Shown here: positions 25,797-37,349 of the stretch, in pieces
Position numbering within the stretch: the stretch's first letter is position 1
How the letters are laid out: each line of letters begins with the position of its first letter
Source: Vespa crabro
Taxonomy: Eukaryota > Arthropoda > Insecta > Hymenoptera > Vespidae
DNA length: 64,000 nt
Direction: 5' to 3'
NCBI RefSeq assembly: GCF_910589235.1
Contig: NC_060958.1
Span: forward strand, 11,405,437 to 11,469,436
Position numbers and translations under genes: made by a program
The notes under the pieces: model-generated
Seen by the model: the letters and a program-made list of their open reading frames with translations, nothing else
What the model was told of the DNA's origin: nothing
The model's database searches: none

Positions 25797-27648
25797 TTAC
25801 TCCTCCCAGTCATCGGTGTCAGCTTGAGAATCATATTCACTCGTAGCAGAATTTCTATCGGATGCATAGTGTTCACTTGACTTAGGCGGCGGTGGTGGTA
25901 TTGAACTTGACATTCTCTCTAATGCCCCTGTTGCAGAGCCAGCAATACCTTTTCTTCTTAAAGCTAATTTTGCATGAAGATCTGCCATTAGATCTCCGCC
26001 TACCGAAGCCGATGACCAACGATTTTCTTTTTTATCAATTGGCACTGTAGGTCTCAATTTTGCTCTTCCAATACCACCCGCATCACGTATTGCTGCCATT
26101 AAATTTGATCGATCATCGGTATTAATATTTTTTATATTAGACTGAGATCTTTTTTCATTCTGTTTTTGTAAACTTTCATCTTGAGATTGTTTCTCTGTTG
26201 ATGATGTAGATGGTAATGTTGAAAATGGAGGAGGAGGAGGAGGTGGTGGAGGAGGAGGAGGAGGTGGTGGTGGTGGTGGAGGCGGTGGTGGTGCAGCAGT
26301 CGATGGTGGTGGTGGTGGTGGTGGTGGTGGCATAGTTGATGGAGGTTGTGTTGCCTTAAAGTTTGTTTCATTCTGTCCAACATTATTTCCAATTGACGAA
26401 ATAGTTGCATTTACTGTTGATGATTTAGATTCAATACAGACTGATGAATTGTTTGCAGATAAATTGGGCAGATTTGAAACATTAGATTCAATTGTAGTTT
26501 GCGAATCACCTTCTTCAGTCAAAGGTGGTAAATCTAATCGAACCGTAGGAGTAACAACAGCCGAAGAGGGAGCAATAGGACTTTGTGAATTCAAATCTAA
26601 GTCAAATTTTTCATTATCTACAATTCCTGGTAAATCTGGTAGCATAAGTGGTACATTCATTTGTGGAACCTGGACATATGTAAAGAGATTAGAATATTTG
26701 GTAATTAATAAAGATATACACTTTAAAATATGTTATTACCTCTCCAAGCATAGGTGTATAAAGGTAACCAGATGGCAAATCCATTTCTGATGAATGCCAC
26801 GATTGCACAATTGAATCGGGTGCATCTTCAATTTGTTTTTTATCATTAGACTTATTAGATGATAAAGTTTTTCTATATGTAGTATTTACATTATCAAATA
26901 GTAGAAGAGCACTGACAGACGAAGGTAAAGATGGTACATATTGACGTGTATTTATATCATTTTCTATTTGTTCATTTGTTTTATGTCTAACATAGTAAAA
27001 TTGTAACTTTTCTTGCAGATTAACATTCATTGAATACTGGCCATCTTCCGTTTTGAAATTAGAAGGTAGATGTGTTTCATGTGTGTCTTTTATCGGTACA
27101 GAACATTTGTAAATACTTGGTATATTACTAATATTATCACGTTGCAATGGTATAGCCACTTTATATTCATTGTATGTATGACTGGCAGGATATTTTGCAG
27201 CAGAATATATTTTAATAGCTTTTAAATTTAAATTAGATTGCAAGTATCGTAACTGATTTTCCAACTTCAGAGCTCTATGTTTTATATCTGAAAGTCTGTA
27301 AAAAATAAACAATATCGATTTAGGATTATTATTACTCGTAAATAGGATGTTACAAAATTTTTTACAAAAATTTGCTGATACAAGGAAAAATGTGAGAGAG
27401 GTACCTTTGAGAATTTTCAGTAAGCCTTTTATCTATGCAATTAAATATATACAATACAGCAGAATCTAAATTGTCTAATGCTTCAGTTATTTGAACTATT
27501 GTTTCTTCATGTCTCAAATTATTAGGTATAATACCTGAAAGTAATATAACCTTTAAATATATGATCATAATATTTTGGTTTACTGAACAGTAAAGAATTC
27601 AATAAGTTGTTTACCAATCTCTATATGCCTTGGCATGTTGTAATGCAT
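25797..27648 (-). CDS. Wash: WASH complex subunit 1
   Basis: Exons in transcript order: 27615-27648, 27405-27534, 26740-27295, 25797-26669; 1593 nt, 530 aa. The N-terminal half matches the WASH homology domain (SDIKHRALKLENQLRYL, then AAKYPASHTYNEY). A central polyproline tract includes an uninterrupted run of about 20 prolines. The C-terminal VCA module has WH2 (RSNLMAAIRDAGGIGRAKLR), a central helix (DLHAKLALRRKGI) and an acidic end (DTDDWEE). WASH activates Arp2/3 on endosomes within the WASH complex. The start ATG at 27648 opens a 34-nt first exon (MHYNMPRHIEIG), joined in phase 1. The protein is somewhat longer than vertebrate WASH1 because of the Pro-rich and Ser/Asn-rich linkers. Confidence 0.94.
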
Positions 27649-29086
27649 TTCCGAAAAACTGCATTAAATGCAGTAAGGTTATGATCAGTGTTGACAAGTT
27701 ATGACAAGTATGGTCAAGCAGTGGTTTGATCTTATAATTAGTTTTAATATTCCGTCGATAGATGGTGTTGACAAGATGGCTGTTCGATCGATAACATCGA
27801 GAATCGAAAATTTAAACATGAGTTCTCGAATATATTTACTTAATGCATGAAATAAAATAAATAAAATTGTAGTAAATTTTTCTTATTTCTGATTAGAAAT
27901 AAAATCGTTCATACAAATGTCTAAGATAAAAGCTTTTTTTTAATTCGAAATAAAAGTAAAATATAGCAAAGTGGAAGAATCAAAATGAGAACGGAAAATG
28001 AATATATGCATGCTAAAGATGGTTGCGAAGTAACAACAAAGAGTCAGGTAAACGATAGGACGCAGGATAAAGTAAAATTATTCGTAGTCTCAGAGTAAAA
28101 AAAATACTTGACCTTGGTTGCAAAGATAGGGTCAACGATTCTCCTTCTTTTCTGTGAAGCTTACTTATATAAGTCAGATAAACAATGAAAATGTATCTTT
28201 TGGAGGGAGGAGCACATCATCGTTCGAATGTTTGCACTTTTTTCACGACTCGATTAACACTGCGGGTTTGTGAATATTCGTCATGTACATATCGAATATA
28301 TAGATGAAATCTTTTCACGACGTAAAAGCAATGTATGCATCGTTGCAGTTCGCATCTCGGTTTTCCCCTTTAAGATCTTTTTACGCATTTAAATTAAAAG
28401 AGAGTGACTAGTCTCTTATATAAATTATCGTCCTGTATCTAAATAATCTTATAGACGATCTTAATATCCTCTTTACTTTATTCATTTCATTAACATTCCT
28501 TCGAAATGACTTAGCGAAATCAAACTTTTGATTAAGTCGATATTGGAACGTCCAATGAACAAATTGCATCTAATATCATTTATCATATTCAACGGTGTCA
28601 CTTTCTATAAATAATTTATATGCTTCGTGAGGCTCGTAAGATTAAATATATTTTTTTTTTATTTGCATACAATTATGAATTACAAATATTGCGATAGGGT
28701 CACGATACAAATGTTTTTTTACTTCTTTTTCTTGTAAACTTATGGCAATGTTATAAACATTTTCGTCATGAACGTCCGGATAAGAAAAAAAATAAGATTG
28801 AGATAGAAAAGAAAAGAAAAAATGATATAATTTAAGGAAGTAAAAATTTTCCAAATTTTTGCTATGTCGATCGATTTAAGATTTGTGAACGGTAAACGGG
28901 TGTACGATCGCGTGCATTCTTATAGGGAATAATACGTATACGGCATTTTTATGAGTGGTTCTCCTCGCAAAATACTAGTTCTCTTTCCTCGTGTATGTAT
29001 ATTACATACAAGGAAAGATACAGATGCATCGTATGCACGAATGCAACAGGACAACGGATGGGGAAGTCTCGAAGAGAACATGTAGG
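27649..29086. other. Intergenic region upstream of the Gly/Trp-rich peptide gene
   Basis: No gene supported. The first 100 bases probably hold the WASH1 promoter. From 28,000 on the base composition is less extreme, but no frame resembles a known protein. Confidence 0.5.
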
Positions 29087-29123
29087 TATATAAAGCCTGA
29101 GAAAACCGAACTGGATATCAGTC
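29087..29123 (+). promoter_or_regulatory. TATA box and arthropod initiator
   Basis: TATATAAA at 29087-29094 and TCAGTC at 29118-29123 have canonical core-promoter spacing of about 32 bases. Transcription from the A at 29120 would give only about 10 nt of leader before the ATG at 29130. Confidence 0.75.
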
Positions 29124-29129
29124 TTCAAC

Positions 29130-30026
29130 ATGTTGCGTCCACTGCATTTCGTAAGTGATCCTTCCTAAATATCTCAGAAATATTCAATTTTATTTGATTC
29201 CTTTTCCCGGAATTAATCTGCTATGGTGTTCTTTCCTTTTAAATTAAGATCGATTTAATGGTACGCGTTTAAATATTTCAAAGACATTTATTTTATCGCT
29301 AATTACAAGAGTATATAAACGAATTAGTCGAGTTCTACTAATATGTTGCACATCGATGATTATTCTAGGTGTTGCTTTTGTTGGTGATAACCTTTGTGGT
29401 ATCCGTGCCGATGCCAGAACAAGTAGATGAGAACAGACCGAGTAACTTAGCTGAAGAAAATGATTTAGAAGCCGACGCTAGCTTTTGGGGGTGAGTTCTA
29501 AAACATAATCTTGTTAGTAGAGATCGTTGTCCGAAAGGATCTCTTTCAAGTTTTACGATATATAAATATTTTTCACGTGTGTTCTCGTCCATGTACACGC
29601 GAATGTTTTTGTATGCAACATCTGTTGTGCGTATTGGATTTACGCGATTTGTCTGGCATACTAACATTGAAGTAAACAGTTGTGTTCCACGTGACAAGTA
29701 TAAAACCAAGCGCATTTGCATTAGATTCAACTCGAAAAAGGAACATTGTCTCGGTTGTTTTTTTAGTATAAAAATTACAATTTTTTATAAAAATTATTTT
29801 ACGAGTTATAATTTGTTAAAATACTTTGCTAAAATAAATTGATTGAAGGACGAAAATGTGCATTATCGATCGATTATTAATTGTACATTATTGCAGATAT
29901 TCAAGACCATGGAGATACGGCTGGGGTGGCGGTTTATACGGCAGAGGATGGGGTTGGGGTGGCAGAGGCTGGGGTGGCGGATGGTACGGAAGAGGATGGG
30001 GTGGCAGAGGCTGGGGATGGTGGTAA
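29130..30026 (+). CDS. Secreted Gly/Trp/Arg-rich peptide precursor
   Basis: Three exons: 29130-29150, 29369-29490, 29897-30026; 90 aa. The signal peptide spans the first junction (MLRPLHF then VLLLLVITFVVSVPMP). An acidic segment follows (EQVDENRPSNLAEENDLEAD) and then a basic C-terminal third made almost only of Gly, Trp, Arg and Tyr in repeats of GWGG(G/R) and YGRGWG, ending in WGWW. An acidic pro-part before a basic mature peptide is typical of some antimicrobial precursors; Gly/Trp/Tyr-rich cuticular or silk-like peptides look similar. The function is not determined. AATAAA lies at 30194-30199. Confidence 0.85.
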
Positions 30027-30743
30027 AATCAGATGTTTAACGAACAATCTGGATTCGATCACATCATTTTCAATATTATATGTATATCTTTGAAATGTAG
30101 CAAAGCGAATAATGCATATTATTAAGAAGCGTTCACGTTGCTTTTAATTGAAAAATGTAAAAGAAACAAAAACAAAAATAGCATATAAAAGAGAATAAAC
30201 TTTTTGCGATTGAAAGATGAAATTCTTTTCTATTCTAATTCCCAATGGCATTTTATTTGTCGATGATCATTCGTCATAAGACGATTTCCTTTAAATATCA
30301 AATTCGCTAATAAGTATTCCAAGGAAACTTTGTCACGAGAATTTGAGGAAAAAAAATAAACATTAAAAAAAGATTCTGACTCAATGCATGCATAACCTAA
30401 GACAACATACATACGTACAAGTATTTTCTTCAAATTTTAATAACATCACCAGTAGATAATAACATCACTATTGAGACACACCTAGTTATATCAAGAAACA
30501 CAATGATGGGTACATTAACATTGATATTCACGAGCAATTGAATATGATATGGAAATAACTCGAAGGTCTAAGGAAAAATGGATAACGAAGGATACGGAGG
30601 TTGAATTTATAAGACTGTAACATGGAAAACATATTATGACAACGTTTTGACGTATTATGCAGGTCCAAAGATGGATCATTTTGGTTTACCAGGTTAATTA
30701 TCGCGTTCGCTGAGCGTCATTGTACGATTAGCGTGCTCTCCTT
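30027..30743. other. Intergenic region with 3' UTR and upstream promoter sequence
   Basis: Contains the poly-A signal of the Gly/Trp-rich gene at 30194-30199, then no supported coding region until the next promoter. Confidence 0.5.
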
Positions 30744-30766
30744 TGACGTCATTGTTCGATATAAAT
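30744..30766 (+). promoter_or_regulatory. Perfect CRE adjacent to a TATA box
   Basis: TGACGTCA at 30744-30751 is followed after 8 bases by TATAAAT at 30760-30766, about 155 bases before the start codon of the 139-aa secreted protein. A CRE this close to TATA suggests cAMP-responsive transcription. Confidence 0.65.
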
Positions 30767-30914
30767 ACTCAATAGCTCTTCCTTTCCTTCATAAACTTAT
30801 CGTGAAGCTAGTACGACGGATCTACAATCGATACTCATTCTCCAGCATCTGCTATTGTTAAAGGAAACTACGAAAATTGGAAAGAAAATAGAAGATCATT
30901 GACATTAATCGAAA

Positions 30915-31502
30915 ATGGTAAGGCAAGAAGTTAAATTTGATTAAAAAAAAAAAAAAAAAAAAAAAAAATAATAATAATAATAAAAACAATGCATAGTATA
31001 ATAACGTTATAAAAGAAGAAGATTAAAATGTTTTCTTTGAAAAGTAAAATGAAATGAAGAACCGTTTGTTCTTTTTCACTTTCAGATTGTTGCCAAGCTT
31101 TTCGCTTTTGTATTCTTCTTCGTTGTAAGTTGTTCCTATGGATCTCCGATCAACAGAGCATCGGTCTTCCAACCGGTAATTGCTGTTCCAATCTTAATCG
31201 AGAAGAAAATAAATGCCGATGTTTTCCCTAGCGAAGAAGGAAAAGAAGAAATTGTTGTACCGTCGGTTCTTCTCGTTATTGGTGGCTATTTAAATGATCA
31301 AGAAAATTTATTCTCGAAGGATAGCACCGACTCGGACCGAAGTAGGATCGAGAAACGCAACGCAGTGATCGAAGAAAATGCGAACAATGATCTCGAGACA
31401 GCAGCAGGCACCAATGTTCTTCGGCCCCTTTTCGTTTATCGTCAACAACTCGCTTATAGACAACGTCTAAGAGAAGCAGTTCGTCGTGGAAATCGTTTTT
31501 GA
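30915..31502 (+). CDS. Secreted RPLF-box protein, 139 aa
   Basis: Exon 1 contributes only the initiator codon (30915-30917, ATG|GTAAGG); exon 2 is 31086-31502. The product starts MIVAKLFAFVFFFVVSCSYG (signal peptide), then a hydrophobic block (IVVPSVLLVIGGYL), a dibasic site (RIEKR), an acidic linker (NAVIEENANNDLE) and the C-terminal box RPLFVYRQQLAYRQR with a basic tail. The box, dibasic site and one-codon first exon recur in the gene at 37.2 kb, and box plus dibasic site recur in the gene at 33.6 kb. I know no named family with this box. Processing at KR would free a C-terminal peptide of about 50 aa. TATA at 30760-30766 and AATAAA at 32202-32207 fit a compact gene. Confidence 0.85.
30943..30968. 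repeat. Poly-A run followed by AAT triplets
   Basis: Homopolymer A run and short (ATA)n tract just inside the intron of the 139-aa secreted protein gene. Confidence 0.8.
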
Positions 31503-32386
31503 ATCGAATATATGAGATTTCGAAACATTTATACGACGATCAGTACATTGACTGATATATCGACAAAAGGACGTTTGATACGATTAACGAGAGATCCGAT
31601 TCTTCATATATTTAAAACATGACGAGTATTATTTATTAGAAGTCTAATCGTGGAAAGCAACAATTGTGCTCCCTAATTTGATTTTAAGAAGCATATCAAG
31701 TGGCTTACCAAAGACCGAAGAAGACAAGGATTGATCAGAAATGTGATCAATGAAGAAACCAAGAGCATAGATCTATTCTGATCTATTGAAAAAAAAAAAA
31801 TGGAGGAAAAATATTCAAGGATTTTAGGATGACAGGGAACGTATCCTAATAAAAGTATCCTTTGGATACGATTGACTTGATGAAACGATCCTTCTATTTT
31901 TACAAAAAGTACTTGTAAATACGAAGACGAGAGATTGCAAAAATTTCATCTCGAGGATTCAACCAGATGGAAGAAAAAAAATGTCGACTGACTATTATCG
32001 CGAAAATATTAGATTTATAGACGAGAAAGATTAGATTTTAAGCGCCAATATTTAGAAGATAAGAAGCTGTTACCAAAGTACGACGTATTATACGTACGTC
32101 ATATTCTTGAAAGGTTCAAGTATTTATGACTATTGTGATACGAATATATTGAATATACTTATTGTTAGATATATAAGTTAGTGTAATATAAAATATTCAA
32201 CAATAAAGGTATTACTATATTACGTGATAAAATATATCTTTTTTCTTTATATGTTCCATACACAGACACACGTAGAATACAATTATATATAAAATAAGTT
32301 TATTCCATTAAACAAAAAAATCAACAAAAAAAAAAAAAAAAAAGAATTAAACTTATATATGACATTATACATCGCTAATGACCTTG
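31503..32386. other. 3' region between convergent secreted-protein genes
   Basis: Long 3' UTR of the 139-aa gene to the AATAAA at 32202-32207, then the 3' side of the minus-strand 149-aa gene. No coding signal. Confidence 0.55.
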
Positions 32387-32836
32387 TTACCTTCCAGAAA
32401 ATACTGGATATTTAAGGAATCTCCGGTAAGGTTTTTTTTTGTAAGCTGGCCTTTCTTCTTCTACCTGCCAATCTTGTCGTCGATACCAATATGGTACCGA
32501 ATGATATCTATCTTCCTCTGTATTAAGATCTTCTTTGACATTCGAAGAATGTTCATCCTTGACGTCGATCAAAGGTGTTGACCAGGTCGATTCTTCATTA
32601 CTGACGTCACGATTCAAACGAGCGACTACAAGACTGGGATCAAGAAGAATGTCTTGAAAAATATCAACGGTGTTGGAGGCATCCTTTCCACTTGTCTCCG
32701 TTGATATTTTCGTATTTTTGGTTCTAACAATGACGGCACTTGAGGTCGACATCGAACTCGTCGTTTTTGAATTTTGACATTCAACATAATGATTGACACC
32801 AAACAGAAGACTTAAGACAAGAAGAATCCTAGTCAT
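32387..32836 (-). CDS. Secreted protein, 149 aa, single exon
   Basis: An uninterrupted frame with a clear signal peptide (MTRILLVLSLLFGVNHYVEC) and a Ser/Thr-rich N-terminal part. A furin-like RLNR site is followed by an acidic segment and a basic, aromatic C-terminus (VPYWYRRQDW, then KKKPYRRFLKYPVFSGR). The layout (signal, dibasic-type site, acidic linker, YRRQ, basic tail) resembles the RPLF-box proteins on either side, but the RPLF box itself is absent, so kinship is only suggested. A TATAAAAG box lies at 32917-32910 on the same strand, about 75 bases before the ATG. It is the only member of the cluster on the minus strand. Confidence 0.8.
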   Translation of the reverse strand: MTRILLVLSLLFGVNHYVECQNSKTTSSMSTSSAVIVRTKNTKISTETSGKDASNTVDIFQDILLDPSLVVARLNRDVSNEESTWSTPLIDVKDEHSSNVKEDLNTEEDRYHSVPYWYRRQDWQVEEERPAYKKKPYRRFLKYPVFSGR

Positions 32837-32909
32837 TTTGAAGGATCGTTATCCTGTAGTATTCGGTATAGTTATTTGTCGACTAACGTGTTTTTCAGGT
32901 AACTTGCTT

Positions 32910-32917
32910 CTTTTATA
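32910..32917 (-). promoter_or_regulatory. TATA box of the 149-aa secreted protein gene
   Basis: TATAAAAG on the minus strand, about 75 bases upstream of the start codon at 32836. Confidence 0.7.
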
Positions 32918-33502
32918 GCCGAGAGCATAGAATCTTTACTAAGTCGATGGTTAAACACTTTGAAGTTTTGGTGGCATCGTTAACCGCGTGCTAAGTGACA
33001 GTGTTATCTCGGAACACGTTCGAGATACGTTTTACGAAGTTCATATTTTTCAAAAAAAATAAAAAAAAAAAAAACAAACAAAAAAAACAAACAAAAACAA
33101 AAAAGTAAGAAAAGAAAAAAACAAAGAAAATATGGAAGAACAGTAGATAAGTTTAATGACGAACTAGTAATGACGAGTTTGACTTGCTAATTTTGTCGAT
33201 GTCGTAAGAATTAAAAATTGGATCATCGTTTGGAGTGTAGAAATTTGATCAGTTTAAAAGTCACGCGTATATCTTAACGAGCACTAAGGACTAATAATAA
33301 TCTAAGGTATTATACCTTCTAACATAACGAAGAACGTTCGAATGGTCATATAAAAAATATATTAGGAGTAAAGTAGATCTTCAGGAAGTCATTTCTACTG
33401 CGTACCTATCAAAAGTTCCACTTGGCAAAGGTAGATTATCGGTGGATCGCACGTACGGTACACACGGCATTTAGCAAACTGGCGATAATTTTTTCAGCAC
33501 CT
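32918..33502. other. Intergenic region between divergent secreted-protein genes
   Basis: Separates the promoters of the 149-aa (-) and 397-aa (+) genes. It contains an A-rich low-complexity stretch at about 33045-33130 and no coding signal. Confidence 0.5.
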
Positions 33503-33510
33503 TATATAAA
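33503..33510 (+). promoter_or_regulatory. TATA box of the 397-aa secreted protein gene
   Basis: TATATAAA followed about 33 bases later by CTCAGA (initiator-like, 33535-33540); the start codon is at 33610. Confidence 0.7.
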
Positions 33511-33609
33511 ACCCGAACTGACCGTTATAAGAGACTCAGAGGAGTCACAACTTTTGGCTAGAGCTGTCTTTAAATGCGTTGACTTAGAAACTAAGTAATT
33601 CTCAACGAG

Positions 33610-35481
33610 ATGAAGTACTTATCGTCGGTACGTTGATACCTATGATTTTCTGCCTATCAAATAATAACGCCAATTTGTATTATTCGTAAAATGCTCGATT
33701 TCGGAAAACTATAAAACTTTCAAATCGTAATTAATGTATTAAAGGATTTTTAATAAAAAAGAAAAAGCCAGTAATTTTAAATATTCTCTAGACATTCCTA
33801 AAAAAATGAATACGTTTGATAATAAATAAAAGTGATATCATATAAAATATCAGTGCACAATAATATGCAAGATTACATTCGAAAAATCTATGACAAATCT
33901 AGTATTCAAGATAAGAAAATGTTTATTCATTCATTGTTATGTGTTAACGTTTCAGTTTAGATGGACACTTCTGTTTCCTGGTTTGACATTGATTCTTGGA
34001 GGAGGTCGTGGTTACGCAAAGCCTCTGAATAGCGAGGATGTCGAGAGCCTACTTCCTGCAACCCCGCAAACTAAGAACGATACTGTGGCTGCCATTGTAC
34101 AGGATCCAGTTGTAAAGAATGCCGTTCAATATGCCGTCGGTAATGGATCTTTATCGGGACTAGTTGTTAAAAAGAACGTTGTTATTATCCCTGCTAATAC
34201 GCCTGATCAGGTTAGTAAAACATTCGATATGTTTAACAAAGATTTTGTTAATTATTAATAATCGTTTTAGGTGCTCTCCCATAGACAGCAAATTCTCGTA
34301 GCTCCTACGTCGCATTTGGAGGACATTCAAAAGAATATCACTGAAAACCTTCAAACGGAAACCGAATCACCGGAAGACAATCAATCGGAAGAGTCGATAC
34401 TTATGTATCAGCCAATAATTGAGGACAATGCAAATGAGGTGCGTAAGCGTTGGAGGCAAACGACAATATAAACGATGATGGAACGTAAAATTTCTATTTA
34501 TGGATTATAACATTTATGTTGACATCAAATTCCACAATAATATACCATTAAAGAATTTTCTAATCGATACATAAAGAGTGTAAATTCTTATAATTTCTAT
34601 ATTTTAAAGAATTATGGGATGTTTCAGGAAAATGAAAATACTTGGTACTCAGAAAATGACGCCAATACGTTATCGAAAGATTTCGTAGAAGATCGGAACG
34701 ATACTTACGAGAAATTGAAAGCCATTTTACCGAGTATAATACCTCAAGTGGAAATGCCGGAAGGAATAGTCACGCAAAAGATAAATATTTCAAAGATCGC
34801 CAAGAAGGATATACCGGTACCAGTAGTGGCGGTGCTCGATCCTTCAAAGGAAACGAATGATAAGATCGAGAGTTCAATCGTCGCTCTGTTACCTAATGTC
34901 AATCCAACCGTTGTGGACGATCAATTGAATTATTTGAATGCTAATAGTGAGAAAATTCGAAGAGAGGTGCAACGATACATCGATGATTCTTCGTTGAGTG
35001 TCGCTCCGAAAATTTGGAAACGTTCTATAGGAAGTGAAGTCGAGGTAAAAAATATGAATGATTGAAAAAGAAATAAAAAGGTACGAATATATGGTAATAA
35101 CGATCGTCAGTGATTTTTATGAAATCTTAATTGTTTCATTTACAGATCGGATCATCTCCTATGACGTACGATTCACAGATTAAAAATTTAGAATATCTTG
35201 CACCTGGGAAATTCAATTTACCGACGATCATTCTTGTTCCACGAGATGCCAATTCGCCCTATCTTTGGGAAACAAAAGATGATAAAAATGATCCTTCGAA
35301 GGATAATAACGAGGATATGAGCACCGCAGAGGATATCATTTTTAGACCGTTGTTTAGATTTCGGCAAGAAGCACATCGTAGGGCTGATGCTTATAACGAT
35401 CGACGATACAATTCCTATCAAAGTTACGATTCCTATCCAAGACGTCGATACAGACCACGATATTCCGACGATTATTACTAA
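33610..35481 (+). CDS. Secreted RPLF-box protein, 397 aa
   Basis: Five exons: 33610-33627, 33956-34210, 34271-34438, 34628-35044, 35146-35481; 1194 nt, all phase 0. The signal peptide spans the first junction (MKYLSS then FRWTLLFPGLTLILGGG). The middle carries repeated LLP/ILP motifs (ESLLPATPQ, KAILPSIIPQ, VALLPNVNP) and valine-rich strands. Near residue 280 there is a dibasic site (KIWKRSIG), then a hydrophobic block (LPTIILVPRDA), an acidic linker and the box IFRPLFRFRQEAHRR, ending in an Arg/Tyr-rich tail (RRRYRPRYSDDYY). It is the largest member of the local RPLF-box group; the long N-terminal part is not shared with the smaller ones. Function unknown. AATAAA lies at 35593-35598. Confidence 0.85.
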
Positions 35482-37020
35482 TTATTAGTTATTAAAAAGA
35501 AAAAATTGGATGACTCGATCGTTATATAATCCTTTGAAAGTTTAAAATATTGTTGTTATGCATTATTCGTATCTAATTTATAATGTTACGTTAATAAATT
35601 GTATCTCAACGGAATATCGTAAGAATTTCTTTTCATTTCAATTCTTTCTCTTTCTCTCTCTTTCGTTTTTTCTTCTTCTTTACATAGAGACGCTTTCAAG
35701 ATGAATACGCCATAAAAACTTGTCATTGATATCTCTCATTTAATACGTCATCGTCTTTGTCCGATTAGTCAATGACGAAGCTGGCTAATCGCAATTAATC
35801 TAGAGTCTAAACGATGTGTTACGGTTCTAATTGTACAAGACGTAGTATTTAGCATATTTAAAGATATTAGAATCTCGTCTCTAAATGTTTATACATTTAT
35901 CCATTTAATTTCAAGATGAACAAATTCAATTTAATAATAAAAGTTTCATTTTTATCGTAATCTTATCTAACTTCCATTATTAATTATGTCATCGCAAAAT
36001 GCGGAACATTACGTGCAAATCGTTCGGCGAAAAGCCACATCGATAAAAAACTAATTAGATCGTACTTTTCCAAACATGCCTTTCAAAGAAACACATCTCT
36101 TCTTAGTTCCACGATCCCTTCTTACCTATTTATTTAGCTGACTCACGTCTTCGGACAATTTGTAAACAAAGTAAACTGAAAAAATGACGTTACCATTGTC
36201 TTCGACAAGTCCTTTCTTGATGTTTTGGAGACAATTAAATGGCCAACTCGATTATAAAGAAAAAACAAAAAAATAAAAAAAAAAAGAAAAAGAAAAGAAA
36301 AAAAACATACATAAATACAAACAAACGTGGAACGATTAGAAGCCGTAGTTAGTGTGGCGCCGTTAATGCCTGCAGGGGAAATGATTAATCATTTAGATCT
36401 TATCGTCACTCATTCACATTTCAATAACCGAGAATACAAGCAAAGTCGAAACAATGAAATTTCTGTTCTGCAATCTACCTGCTTTTACATTTCTATGTAA
36501 AAACCGATGAATAGATACTTAGCATCTGTTGTTTGCAGAAAATGACAAGATATTTCAGATATGTTAACAACGTAGTTCATTTAAATCTTATACCTTTAAT
36601 TACAGAAACAAACATATAAATGATCTCGCATATAAGCGGATCAAACGATTAAATTTCGATCGTAGATGAATAAAAGAAAGAGAAAAAAAAGAGATACGCG
36701 TTTTATAAAAGTATGTCATTTTATATAAATTTAAGGGTCAATGGTATAAATTTCATTGGCGCTTTCACCTGCACGTATCTTTCGAAATCAAGCCTTTTAT
36801 CCTCTTCTCTTCTTTCTCTCTCTCTCTCTCTCTTTTTTATTTCGTTTTCTTTTCTTTTTTTTCCAAGAGTTCCTTACTAGTCTATGAGTCATGAAAGAAG
36901 CTGGAAGATACGCAAAAGCAGGATTTGTACTAGGAATGAAACTATTCCCCCCTCTGCAATGAATCTGCATACCATTAAATACACATGTGGGAATAGTTTA
37001 ATCATGTGCTTCAACGCGAT
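35482..37020. other. Intergenic region between the 397-aa and 221-aa secreted genes
   Basis: No gene supported. It includes a pyrimidine tract (about 36801-36832, CT-rich) and A-rich stretches around 36255-36310. A frame running from 36884 across the downstream TATA box and first exon is not credible as protein. Confidence 0.5.
36801..36832. repeat. CT microsatellite
   Basis: A run of TC/CT dinucleotides in the intergenic region. Confidence 0.8.
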
Positions 37021-37022
37021 TA

Positions 37023-37029
37023 TATATAA
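37023..37029 (+). promoter_or_regulatory. TATA box of the 221-aa secreted protein gene
   Basis: TATATAA, about 140 bases before the start codon at 37165. Confidence 0.6.
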
Positions 37030-37164
37030 GCATCGTTTTCTCGATATTTGCTCTCAAACGTTGTTTAAAAGCCATCGACGAAAGACGTGCCGAAATAAGA
37101 AAACATATCGTAATTATATTAATCAACAAGAGAAGAGATCAGAAGGTCTCTATAATCTGCAATT

Positions 37165-37299
37165 ATGGTAAGCAATGATTCTTTATCAGTTCTCCTTGAA
37201 CGGTGGTTTTATTTCCTTCTAAAGTTTTTTTTTTGTTTACATCGAACGTTACATACATAATGCATATTTCATGCGTATCATTAATAATCTCTATATACT

Positions 37300-37349
<50 letters not shown>

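Noticed and set aside
26132..26410. His/Leu-rich frame inside WASH1
   Set aside because: Shifted reading of the polyproline repeat; the WASH frame is intact and conserved.
29365..29730. Minus-strand frame over exon 2 of the Gly/Trp-rich gene
   Set aside because: Antisense shadow; no start context, motifs or splice support.
36884..37171. 95-codon frame before the 221-aa secreted gene
   Set aside because: It crosses the TATA box and first exon of that gene and has no signal peptide or recognisable motif.
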